NCBI GenBank assembly: GCA_035255845.1 | Contig: DATEZE010000094.1 | Location: forward strand, 1-7,923 | From: JALORV01 sp035255845 | GTDB lineage: Bacteria > Pseudomonadota > Gammaproteobacteria > Burkholderiales > Burkholderiaceae_F | Length of the DNA: 7,923 nucleotides | Reading direction: 5' to 3' | In this document: piece by piece, positions 1 through 5,593 of the stretch | Position numbering within the stretch: position 1 is the first letter of the stretch | Layout of the letters: each line of letters opens with the position of its first letter | Made by a program: the position numbers and the translations under genes | The notes under the pieces: model-generated | The model's database searches: none | What the model saw: the letters and a program-made list of their open reading frames with translations, nothing else | Told to the model about the DNA's origin: nothing

Positions 1-2
1 GC

Positions 3-425
3 GTCGCGCTGCGCTGGCGCAGTGCGGCGGCGGCACGGCCAACCGACGAAACCGCGTATCGGAATCCGGCGCAGTTGACGACTGCGCTCACCTTCGGCGC
101 CATTTACGCGGTGATCCTGCTCGCGACGGCGTGGGCCAATGGCCGGCTCGGCGCACGCGGTGTCATCGCGCTGGCCGCAGTTTCGGGGCTGACGGACGTC
201 GATGCCATCACGCTGTCGTCGCTGCGGCTGCTCGACAACGGCTCGCTGTCGCAGACGACAGCGCTGACCGCGGTAGCCGTCGCGGTCGGCTCGAACCTCG
301 TCTTCAAGGCCGCAATGGCGGCTACCGCAGGCGGGCCAAAAATGCGTGGTCCGACGCTGCGGTCGTTTCTCAGTCCGCTGCTTGGTCTGGCCGTCGGAAT
401 CGCCGCGCTGCGCGCACTGGCATAA
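3..425 (+). CDS. MgtC/SapB-type membrane protein, DUF4010 C-terminal part (5' end outside window)
   Basis: Partial gene: the frame is open from base 3 and ends at TAA 423-425, giving the last 140 residues. A TTG at 75 could be read as a start, but the upstream 24 codons (ending RNPAQ) continue the family's usual soluble-to-membrane boundary, so I treat the gene as entering from the left. At least three hydrophobic segments are visible: one beginning TFGAIYAVILLATAW, a middle one around VIALAAVSG, and a C-terminal one around LLGLAVGIAALRALA. The motif GLTDVDAITLS followed by a polar patch and then SNLVFKA is typical of the DUF4010 integral membrane domain, which usually follows an MgtC/SapB domain. 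The function of DUF4010 proteins is not established; I infer only an inner-membrane protein. No terminator is visible after the stop, where the glyA leader begins. Confidence 0.75.
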   Translation, partial: VALRWRSAAAARPTDETAYRNPAQLTTALTFGAIYAVILLATAWANGRLGARGVIALAAVSGLTDVDAITLSSLRLLDNGSLSQTTALTAVAVAVGSNLVFKAAMAATAGGPKMRGPTLRSFLSPLLGLAVGIAALRALA

Positions 426-471
426 TTTCGCCGCCATCTTTGACCGTTCCCGGCCGTGTTTGGGAGGGGTT

Positions 472-558
472 CAGTCTCGCGTGACTGGCGAAAGGGTGAG
501 TACACCCGGGGAGCGCGAGGCTTTTGGGGATTCGTTCCCTGCCGTTCGCCTGGGCCCG
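472..558 (+). promoter_or_regulatory. ZTP (pfl) riboswitch aptamer upstream of glyA
   Basis: The highly conserved blocks of the pfl/ZTP RNA are present in the right order. GTGACTGGCG is at 481-490, CCGGGGAGCG at 506-515 and CCGTTCGCCTGGGC at 542-555. The outer stem is CTCGC 476-480 with GCGAG 515-519, which a U-G pair (475 with 520) can extend. The inner stem is GGGTG 494-498 with CACCC 503-507 around the loop AGTA. The variable linker folds as its own hairpin (GGGA 527-530 with TCCC 536-539). GGCG 487-490 is complementary to CGCC 547-550, as expected if the two halves dock. Known biology: this class binds ZMP/ZTP, purine intermediates that build up when 10-formyl-tetrahydrofolate is limiting, and switches on purine and one-carbon genes including glyA. 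A candidate -10, CATAAT 421-426, overlaps the stop of the previous gene but has no good -35 box. Confidence 0.93.
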
Positions 559-596
559 ATGGCAAGTGAATCCCGATTCCACTTGTCGAGGTCCGT
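559..596 (+). promoter_or_regulatory. Expression platform and ribosome binding site of glyA
   Basis: Between the aptamer and the glyA start lies a hairpin. CAAGTG 563-568 pairs with CACTTG 580-585, with further pairing inside (AAT with ATT) around a bulged C. It is not followed by a run of T, so it does not look like an intrinsic terminator. The Shine-Dalgarno GAGG 588-591 lies directly 3' of the hairpin, 5 bases before ATG 597. This points to control of translation initiation rather than transcription. That mode of control is inferred, not seen. Confidence 0.55.
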
Positions 597-1859
597 ATGT
601 TCAGCCGTCACACCCACACCGTCGAAGCGATCGATCCGGAACTCTGGTCCGCCATCCGCAAGGAGAACACGCGCCAGGAGCAGCACATCGAGTTGATTGC
701 CTCGGAAAATTACGCCAGCCCCGCGGTCATGGCGGCGCAGGGCAGTCAGCTCACCAACAAGTACGCCGAGGGCTACCCCGGCAAGCGCTATTACGGCGGC
801 TGCGAGTACGTCGACATCGCCGAGTCGCTGGCGCTCGAACGACTCAAGCAGCTGTTCGCTGTCCCAGGGGTCGAGTTCGCCGCGAACGTGCAGCCGCACT
901 CGGGTGCGCAGGCGAACACCGCGGTCTTGTTGGCCCTTCTGAATCCGGGTGACACGATCATGGGCCTGTCGCTCGCCGAAGGCGGGCACCTGACACACGG
1001 CATGGCGCTCAACATTTCCGGCAAATGGTTCAAGGTCGTGAGCTACGGCCTGAACGACCGCGAAGAGCTCGACTACGACGCGATGGAAAAGCTCGCACAC
1101 CAGCACAAGCCGAGACTCATCATCGCCGGCGCCTCGGCGTATTCGCTGCGCTTCGACTGGGTGCGCTTCGCCGCCGTTGCCAGGGCGGTCGGTGCGTATC
1201 TGATGGTCGACATGGCGCACTATGCGGGGCTGATCGCCGCGGGGGAGTATCCCAGTCCGGTTGCCCACGCTGATGTCGTCACGAGTACCACTCACAAGAC
1301 GCTGCGTGGGCCGCGAGGCGGCCTGATACTGATGAAGCCGCCGCTGGAGAAAGCGATCAACAGCGCGGTTTTCCCGGGAATCCAGGGCGGACCGCTGATG
1401 CATGTCATTGCTGCCAAGGCGGTGGCATTCAAAGAGGCGCTGGAACCGGAATTCAAGACCTACCAGCAGCAAGTGATTACTAACGCGCGCGTGATGGCAG
1501 AGACTCTCGTCCGGCGTGGACTGCGCATCGTCAGCGGCCGCACCGAGAGCCATCTGATGCTGGTCGATTTGCGGGCGAAGCACATTACCGGCAAGGAGGC
1601 CGAAGCGGTGCTGGGTGGCGTGCATATGACGATCAACAAGAACGCGATTCCGAAGGATCCTGAAAAGCCGATGGTGACCAGTGGTGTCCGTCTTGGCTCG
1701 CCGGCGATGACGACGCGCGGCTTTCGCGAAGCCGAGGCTGAGGGGACCGCGAACTTGATCGCCGACGTGCTCGACAGCCCGAAGGATCCCGCCGTGCTGG
1801 CTCGCGTGCGCGGCGAAGTCGAGGCGCTTGCGGCCCGCTTCCCCGTGTACGGCGCCTGA
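597..1859 (+). CDS. glyA: Serine hydroxymethyltransferase
   Basis: A PLP-dependent cytosolic enzyme that converts serine plus tetrahydrofolate to glycine plus 5,10-methylene-tetrahydrofolate, the main entry of one-carbon units for purine, thymidylate and methionine synthesis. The 420 residues match the normal bacterial length of about 417. The PLP-binding lysine is K234 in STTHKTLRGPRGG. The cofactor-contacting DMAHYAG sits at 205-211 (D205, H208). The substrate/folate segment NKYAEGYPGKRYYGGCEYVD spans 54-73 and carries Y56, E58 and Y66. The carboxylate-binding arginine is R365 in TSGVRLGSPA. SENYASP (36-42) and QGGPLMH (263-269) are also intact. ATG 597 is chosen because GAGG lies 5 bases upstream and the N-terminus matches family length. 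The gene sits under a ZTP riboswitch and is followed by nrdR, a conserved neighbour in Gammaproteobacteria. All key residues are present, so it should be active. Confidence 0.98.
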   Translation: MFSRHTHTVEAIDPELWSAIRKENTRQEQHIELIASENYASPAVMAAQGSQLTNKYAEGYPGKRYYGGCEYVDIAESLALERLKQLFAVPGVEFAANVQPHSGAQANTAVLLALLNPGDTIMGLSLAEGGHLTHGMALNISGKWFKVVSYGLNDREELDYDAMEKLAHQHKPRLIIAGASAYSLRFDWVRFAAVARAVGAYLMVDMAHYAGLIAAGEYPSPVAHADVVTSTTHKTLRGPRGGLILMKPPLEKAINSAVFPGIQGGPLMHVIAAKAVAFKEALEPEFKTYQQQVITNARVMAETLVRRGLRIVSGRTESHLMLVDLRAKHITGKEAEAVLGGVHMTINKNAIPKDPEKPMVTSGVRLGSPAMTTRGFREAEAEGTANLIADVLDSPKDPAVLARVRGEVEALAARFPVYGA

Positions 1860-1860
1860 T

Positions 1861-1888
1861 CTCGTCGGCACCGGCGCACCTCGACGAG
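1861..1888 (+). other. Hairpin immediately after the glyA stop
   Basis: CTCGTCG 1861-1867 and CGACGAG 1882-1888 form a perfect 7-bp stem with a 14-base loop, beginning one base after the TGA of glyA. No T-run follows, so it is not a classical intrinsic terminator. It could stabilise the glyA 3' end or attenuate read-through into nrdR. The role is unproven. Confidence 0.35.
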
Positions 1889-1924
1889 GCGATAGTCTTG
1901 CCCGCCAGTTGGCAGTTGCATTCG

Positions 1925-1949
1925 CGTCGTCCGGCCGGCCGGAACGACG
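1925..1949 (+). repeat. GC-rich inverted repeat in the glyA-nrdR spacer
   Basis: CGTCGT 1925-1930 pairs with ACGACG 1944-1949. Inside it, three tandem CCGG units (1931-1942) let the outer two pair around the middle one, with A1943 bulged, giving a stem of about 10 bp. It lies about 70 bases before the nrdR start in the presumed 5' leader. No T-run follows. In a GC-rich genome some such structure arises by chance. Confidence 0.35.
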
Positions 1950-2016
1950 GCGCGCCAACTCTTCTCGTGCGAGTGCGATTGCGGCCCGCAGCAGCGCGTA
2001 CACGAGAGAGCTCCCA

Positions 2017-2505
2017 ATGAAATGCCCCTTCTGTCAGAGCGCGGAAACGCAGGTCATCGACTCGCGCGCGTCGGACGAGGGCGCGACGATCCGGCGTCGC
2101 CGAAAATGCCTTACCTGCGACAAGCGCTTCACGACCTACGAGCGCGTCGAACTGGCGATGCCGACGATCATCAAGCGCGGAGGCGGGCGCGCCGACTACG
2201 ACCGCGACAAGCTGCGCGCCAGCATGCAGCTGTCGCTGCGCAAACGGCCCGTACCTCGCGAAGCTGTGGACGAAGCCATCGCCCGGATCGAGGACAAGCT
2301 GCTGTCTGCAGCGCAGCGTGAAGTGAAGAGCGAAAAGCTGGGCGAACTGGTGATGCGGGAACTGAAGCGCCTCGACAAGGTCGCCTACATCCGTTTTGCA
2401 TCGGTCTACCGCAGCTTCGAGGACGTCGACGAGTTCGCGGAAGTCGTGAAAGAAGTCCGGCCCGCGCGCCGGGCGCGGCGCCGAGGGACGCGCGGCGGCG
2501 CCTAG
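2017..2505 (+). CDS. nrdR: Transcriptional repressor NrdR
   Basis: NrdR represses ribonucleotide reductase genes by binding NrdR boxes in their promoters, with its ATP-cone sensing ATP/dATP. The 162-residue protein begins MKCPFCQS. A zinc ribbon uses C3, C6, C31 and C34, with the basic DNA-contacting stretch RRRRKC at 26-31. The ATP-cone covers roughly residues 49-139 (PTIIKRGGG ... KVAYIRFASVYRSFEDVDEF). The frame is open further upstream, but ATG 2017 is the start because the zinc ribbon must begin at Met-Lys-Cys and GAGAGAG 2004-2010 provides a Shine-Dalgarno about 6 bases away. After the cone it carries a strongly basic tail (RPARRARRRGTRGGA) that the 149-residue E. coli protein lacks. 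It follows glyA by 157 bp and is probably co-transcribed with it at least in part, since no strong terminator separates them. In related genomes nrdR is followed by ribD; here two other genes intervene. Confidence 0.96.
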   Translation: MKCPFCQSAETQVIDSRASDEGATIRRRRKCLTCDKRFTTYERVELAMPTIIKRGGGRADYDRDKLRASMQLSLRKRPVPREAVDEAIARIEDKLLSAAQREVKSEKLGELVMRELKRLDKVAYIRFASVYRSFEDVDEFAEVVKEVRPARRARRRGTRGGA

Positions 2506-2521
2506 CACCCTTCGATTGGGT

Positions 2522-2549
2522 CTTGAAACTAGAGGTGCAGTCCCGAATT
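2522..2549 (+). promoter_or_regulatory. Sigma-32 (RpoH) heat-shock promoter of hsp20
   Basis: CTTGAAA at 2522-2528 is an exact match to the sigma-32 -35 element. After a 13-base spacer, CCCGAATT 2542-2549 resembles the -10 consensus CCCCATNT, with the leading CCC, the A and the last T matching. The spacer fits the 13-15 bases known for RpoH promoters. Transcription would begin near 2556, about 40 bases before the Hsp20 start. The agreement of promoter type with gene product strengthens the call. Confidence 0.75.
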
Positions 2550-2555
2550 GAGTAG

Positions 2556-2596
2556 CACCGCAGGCTCGACCTGCTGACTGCTTATCGGAGGATTGT
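2556..2596 (+). promoter_or_regulatory. hsp20 5' leader with small hairpin and strong ribosome binding site
   Basis: GCAGG 2560-2564 pairs with CCTGC 2570-2574 around the loop CTCGA. The Shine-Dalgarno GGAGG 2587-2591 lies 5 bases before ATG 2597 and is not within this hairpin. I see no UCCUCC-like stretch that would mask the Shine-Dalgarno, so a ROSE or fourU RNA thermometer is not supported. The leader limits depend on the predicted transcription start. Confidence 0.4.
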
Positions 2597-3043
2597 ATGA
2601 ATCACCTTGCTGTGCGTCGCGGCGACCCGTTCGGTTCGCTGGTCGATGACGTCTTTAGCGATTTCTTCCAACGTTCCGGTCTGGTTCCCGCTGTAAGTGG
2701 CGGCGGCGGCCCGAGCGCTGCGCGCGCCCGGATGGACGTGATCGATAAGGGCGACAAGTTCGAGATCAAAGTCGATCTGCCCGGTGTGAAGAAAGACGAC
2801 ATCAACGTTACGGTCGAAGGCGCCCGCGTGACGCTACAGGCCGAGAGCCGCAAGGAAAAGGAGACCAAGAACGGAGACCGCGTGCTGCACAGCGAACGTA
2901 CTGTGACCAGCTACGCGCGAAACTTCGAACTGCCGGTCGAAGTCACCGAGGACGGCGCCGACGCGAGCTTCGAGAATGGCGTGCTGACGTTGGCCTTGCC
3001 CAAACGCGCCACCGTTACCAGCAAGCGCCTCGCCGTTCGCTGA
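2597..3043 (+). CDS. Hsp20/alpha-crystallin family small heat-shock protein
   Basis: An ATP-independent holdase chaperone that keeps unfolding proteins soluble under heat or other stress until Hsp70/ClpB refold them. The 148 residues have the usual three parts. A short variable N-terminus (1-42) contains DPFGSLVDDVFSDFF and a flexible Gly/Pro linker. The alpha-crystallin domain (about 43-137) has DLPGVKKDDINV at 60-71 and the signature ASFENGVL at 123-130. A short tail ends in LAV (145-147), an I-x-I/V-like motif used for oligomer assembly. The start is fixed by GGAGG 5 bases upstream. It has its own sigma-32-type promoter and a downstream terminator, so it looks like a single-gene heat-shock unit. 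It resembles the general bacterial Hsp20 class more than E. coli IbpA/IbpB, so I give no symbol. Confidence 0.95.
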   Translation: MNHLAVRRGDPFGSLVDDVFSDFFQRSGLVPAVSGGGGPSAARARMDVIDKGDKFEIKVDLPGVKKDDINVTVEGARVTLQAESRKEKETKNGDRVLHSERTVTSYARNFELPVEVTEDGADASFENGVLTLALPKRATVTSKRLAVR

Positions 3044-3055
3044 GCGGCTGCTCTT

Positions 3056-3088
3056 CGGCCGCGTGCGGCCGCTGTTGACGGTGTCAAC
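3056..3088 (+). repeat. Two adjacent perfect inverted repeats downstream of hsp20
   Basis: CGGCCG 3056-3061 pairs with CGGCCG 3066-3071 across CGTG. Directly after it, GTTGAC 3074-3079 pairs with GTCAAC 3083-3088 across GGT. AGCGGC 3043-3048 can instead pair with GCCGCT 3068-3073. Neither hairpin has a T-run. They may be part of the hsp20 3' untranslated region, or the second may be a protein-binding palindrome. Confidence 0.4.
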
Positions 3089-3163
3089 GGTGGCTGCCCC
3101 ATGCTTACCCTGACTGATAGAACGGTACTGCAAGGGTTTGGCACGGAGAAACACGGCTCGCTG

Positions 3164-3193
3164 AGGCCGCTGTTTCGACGGCGGCCTTTTTTT
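3164..3193 (+). terminator. Rho-independent terminator
   Basis: AGGCCGCTG 3164-3172 pairs with CGGCGGCCT 3179-3187 (9 bp including one U-G pair) around the loop TTTCGA. A run of seven T at 3187-3193 follows directly. This is a textbook intrinsic terminator on the + strand. It would end the hsp20 transcript about 120 bases beyond its stop and insulate the downstream channel-rib unit. Confidence 0.9.
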
Positions 3194-3249
3194 GCCTTCG
3201 CGCCTTCGAAACTGGCCGAGCAGCACCGTCTGTGACGGGACGAACTCCG

Positions 3250-3255
3250 TAGAAT
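3250..3255 (+). promoter_or_regulatory. Candidate -10 box of the mscS-like gene
   Basis: TAGAAT matches the -10 consensus TATAAT in five of six positions and lies 7 bases before ATG 3263. Transcription would therefore start at or next to the start codon, giving a leaderless message. No good -35 box is visible; TGTGAC 3231-3236 is too close. Promoter activity is inferred from position after a strong terminator and before an ATG with no Shine-Dalgarno. Confidence 0.4.
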
Positions 3256-3262
3256 CTGGCGC

Positions 3263-5593
3263 ATGATCGCGTCCCGGTCCTACTGGGCGGCAGCCTTCGC
3301 GCTGGCCCTGGCGCTGCCGGCAGGTTCTTCGCTCGCGGCGCCGCTCGTGCAGAGGATGCTCGGGCAGAGCGCCAAGGCCGATAAGGCCTCCGTCCAGGAT
3401 CTTCCGCCGGCGGAACGGCGTGCCGAACTCGAGAAGCAGCTCGCCGTTGCGCAGGCGGCAGTCGAGCAGGAGCGCGCGGGCAAGTATCCGATACCGGCCG
3501 GTGCAACCCCGGTCGAAGTGACCGAACTCGGTTGGCTGCTCGGTCGCATCCCGCTCGCGCTGCAGGCCCAGCTCGACCTGTTGCAGGAAATCGAAGCCGC
3601 GCGCGCGAACCGGGCCGCGGCAGACGACGCGCTCAAGGGCTGGAAGGGCATGGAGCAGCCTGGCCCCTATTCGCTCTCGCAATTGGATCGTGTACTCGAC
3701 GAACTGGACGCCGAACGGGTCCGACAGCACTCGTTCCAGTCGGTCGGCGAACTCCAGCAGGCCGAATTGCTTCGGCTGGAGGCCCAGCTCAAGGCCCAGC
3801 AGGCCGCGGAGCGGCTGGCGCTCGAGAAGGCCACTGACGGAGTCGGAGCTCCGCTTGAGTTGGCCCGGCTGCGCACCCGCCGCGCCAGTGAACAGCTGCT
3901 GCTGGTGCGACTGGGGGGAGACCTGAACGCCGAGCTCACGGCCACATCCGAATTGCGCGCGAAACTGCTGGAGCGCCAGGCCGCGGCCGTCGCAGCGAAC
4001 TACCGGTTCAGTGAGCAGGAACTCGAGCGGACGCTGAAGTCGCTACAGGCCCAGCAGACTTCGTTAGAGCGGCGCATCGAGGATGCCGCCAACGCTCGCA
4101 GCGGCGCCACGCAGGAACGCGACCAAGCCAGGCGCGCGCTAGCCGCCCTGCCGGCGGCTAAGTCGGTCGACCAGGTGCGCCAGCAAGCCGATTACCAGGC
4201 ACGTGCTGAGGCGGCCGACGTGAAGCTGGAAGCCCTGCGCACGGAGCAAAGCGCGCTCACAACTCTGCGATCGCTGGTCCCTCTTTCGATGGAGGCATGG
4301 CGCCAGCGCTACACCGCGCTCAGCAGCCCGGATGCCGAAGCGCGCCAGTCAGCGGAAAGGGCGCTGGAGGCTTCGCTGTCGCGGGTCACTACGCTGAAGT
4401 CCTACGCTGCCGACCTGGAAAATCTCGCGGATTCGGCCGTGCAGACCCAACAGCGCCGTGTCGAGGCACTCGACCCGAACGCCCCCGGTCGTCGCTACGA
4501 ATTGGCGGCGCTGGATGCCGCGCGGCAGGCGGCCGAAGCCGTCGACGAGGTCCAGGCGCTGGCTCAGCGGCTCTCGACCGCGCAGCTGCGCTGGAAGCGC
4601 GAGTACCGCGACGCCTCCAGCCAGCGCCCGCCCGCCGAACGAATGCAGGAGTTCTGGGTCGCGGCCAAGGACCTGATGGGCTCCCTCTGGAACTTCGAAC
4701 TGTTCGCGGTCGAGGACACTGTCGACATCGGTGGCAAGCCGGTGACGCTGTCGCGCGGCGTGACGGTGGGCAAGAGCATCGGCGCATTGCTGATCTTCGT
4801 GATCGGTTACGTCGTGGCGCGCGGCGTCGCACGCCGGGGCGAAATGCTGATGGTGAGCCGCTTCGGCGTCGCGGAACCGCAGGCGAAGGTGTTGCGGCGC
4901 TGGCTGCTGATCTTCGCGACGTTCGTGCTGGCCGTCATCACGCTGAATCTAGCGCGCATCCCGCTCACGGTATTTGCCTTCATGGGTGGCGCGCTCGCAA
5001 TCGGCGTCGGCTTCGGCACCCAGACCCTGCTGCGTAACTTCATCAGCGGCATCATCGTCCTGTTCGAGCGCAAGGTCCGCGTCGGCGACATCGTCGACGT
5101 CGACGGCGTCCAGGGCATAGTCACCGCGGTCGACGTGCGTTCGACCACGGTGCGCCAGTTCGACGGCATCGAAACGATGGTGCCGAATTCGCTGCTGCTC
5201 GAAAACAAGGTCACCAACTGGACCGGCGAGTCGCCGACGATGCGCCGTGTCGTCAAGGTCGGCGTGGCGTACGGTTCGCCCACTCGCCAGGTCGCCGACA
5301 TCCTGCAGCAGGCAGCGGGCGAGCACGGGCTGGTGCTGAAGGATCCCACGCCGATGGTGATCTTCGAGGACTTCGGGGATAACGCGCTCATCTTCGCGCT
5401 GTATTTCTGGGTCGATCTGGCCAAGTCGAGCGGGATGCAGATCCAGAGCGATCTGCGCTTCATGCTCGAAAAGCGCCTGGCCGAAGCCGGAATCTCGATC
5501 TCGTTCCCGCAGCGCGATGTGCACGTCGACAGCTCGCGGCCGCTGCAGGTCGAAGTCATCTCCGGCGCGGCTTCGCTGTCGCGCGCAGCCTGA
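3263..5593 (+). CDS. MscS-family mechanosensitive channel with long periplasmic coiled coil
   Basis: Inner-membrane channel expected to open on membrane tension and release solutes during osmotic downshock. The 776 residues begin with a signal peptide (1-25 or 1-26, cleavage near SSLAA). A long Ala/Glu/Gln/Leu-rich region with coiled-coil character runs from about 45 to 450, presumably periplasmic. Three membrane helices follow, at about 504-521, 546-563 and 567-600. The last is the pore helix, Gly/Ala-rich (GGALAIGVGFGTQ at 575-587, then LLRNFISG 589-596), leading into FERKVRVGDIVDVDG and the cytosolic MscS beta and alpha/beta domains (VPNSLLLENKVTNW at 640-653). The layout recalls MscK/MscM, but those are about 1,100 residues with eight extra membrane helices that are absent here. 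The start is the ATG directly after the signal-peptide-compatible frame opens; no Shine-Dalgarno is seen. Its stop overlaps the ribD start. Family assignment is firm, ion selectivity unknown. Confidence 0.92.
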   Translation: MIASRSYWAAAFALALALPAGSSLAAPLVQRMLGQSAKADKASVQDLPPAERRAELEKQLAVAQAAVEQERAGKYPIPAGATPVEVTELGWLLGRIPLALQAQLDLLQEIEAARANRAAADDALKGWKGMEQPGPYSLSQLDRVLDELDAERVRQHSFQSVGELQQAELLRLEAQLKAQQAAERLALEKATDGVGAPLELARLRTRRASEQLLLVRLGGDLNAELTATSELRAKLLERQAAAVAANYRFSEQELERTLKSLQAQQTSLERRIEDAANARSGATQERDQARRALAALPAAKSVDQVRQQADYQARAEAADVKLEALRTEQSALTTLRSLVPLSMEAWRQRYTALSSPDAEARQSAERALEASLSRVTTLKSYAADLENLADSAVQTQQRRVEALDPNAPGRRYELAALDAARQAAEAVDEVQALAQRLSTAQLRWKREYRDASSQRPPAERMQEFWVAAKDLMGSLWNFELFAVEDTVDIGGKPVTLSRGVTVGKSIGALLIFVIGYVVARGVARRGEMLMVSRFGVAEPQAKVLRRWLLIFATFVLAVITLNLARIPLTVFAFMGGALAIGVGFGTQTLLRNFISGIIVLFERKVRVGDIVDVDGVQGIVTAVDVRSTTVRQFDGIETMVPNSLLLENKVTNWTGESPTMRRVVKVGVAYGSPTRQVADILQQAAGEHGLVLKDPTPMVIFEDFGDNALIFALYFWVDLAKSSGMQIQSDLRFMLEKRLAEAGISISFPQRDVHVDSSRPLQVEVISGAASLSRAA

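Noticed and set aside
440..468. TTGACC 440-445 as the -35 box of a glyA promoter
   Set aside because: The -35 match is good, but the sequence 16-18 bases downstream (around GGAGGG) bears no resemblance to a -10 box.
471..2003. Long open frame of 510 codons on the minus strand opposite glyA
   Set aside because: It is antisense to the whole of glyA and its riboswitch, has no recognisable domain and an Arg/His/Ala-rich composition typical of GC-rich shadow frames.
1828..2016. N-terminal extension of nrdR upstream of ATG 2017
   Set aside because: The frame is open but the first 63 residues would precede the zinc ribbon, overlap the glyA end and contain the spacer hairpins; NrdR proteins start at Met-x-Cys.
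1633..2508. Minus-strand frame of 291 codons opposite the end of glyA and nrdR
   Set aside because: Fully explained as the complement of two well-supported genes; low-complexity Arg/Ala-rich protein with no family resemblance.
2556..2596. RNA thermometer in the hsp20 leader
   Set aside because: The only clear hairpin (2560-2574) does not cover the GGAGG Shine-Dalgarno and no fourU or ROSE-type anti-Shine-Dalgarno stretch is present.
3101..3235. Small 44-codon frame starting ATG 3101
   Set aside because: It runs straight through the strong intrinsic terminator at 3164-3193, has no Shine-Dalgarno and no recognisable features.
4297..5037. Frame of 246 codons on the plus strand inside the channel gene
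   Set aside because: Overlaps the MscS-family gene in another frame and is Arg/Gly/Ala-rich with no domain.
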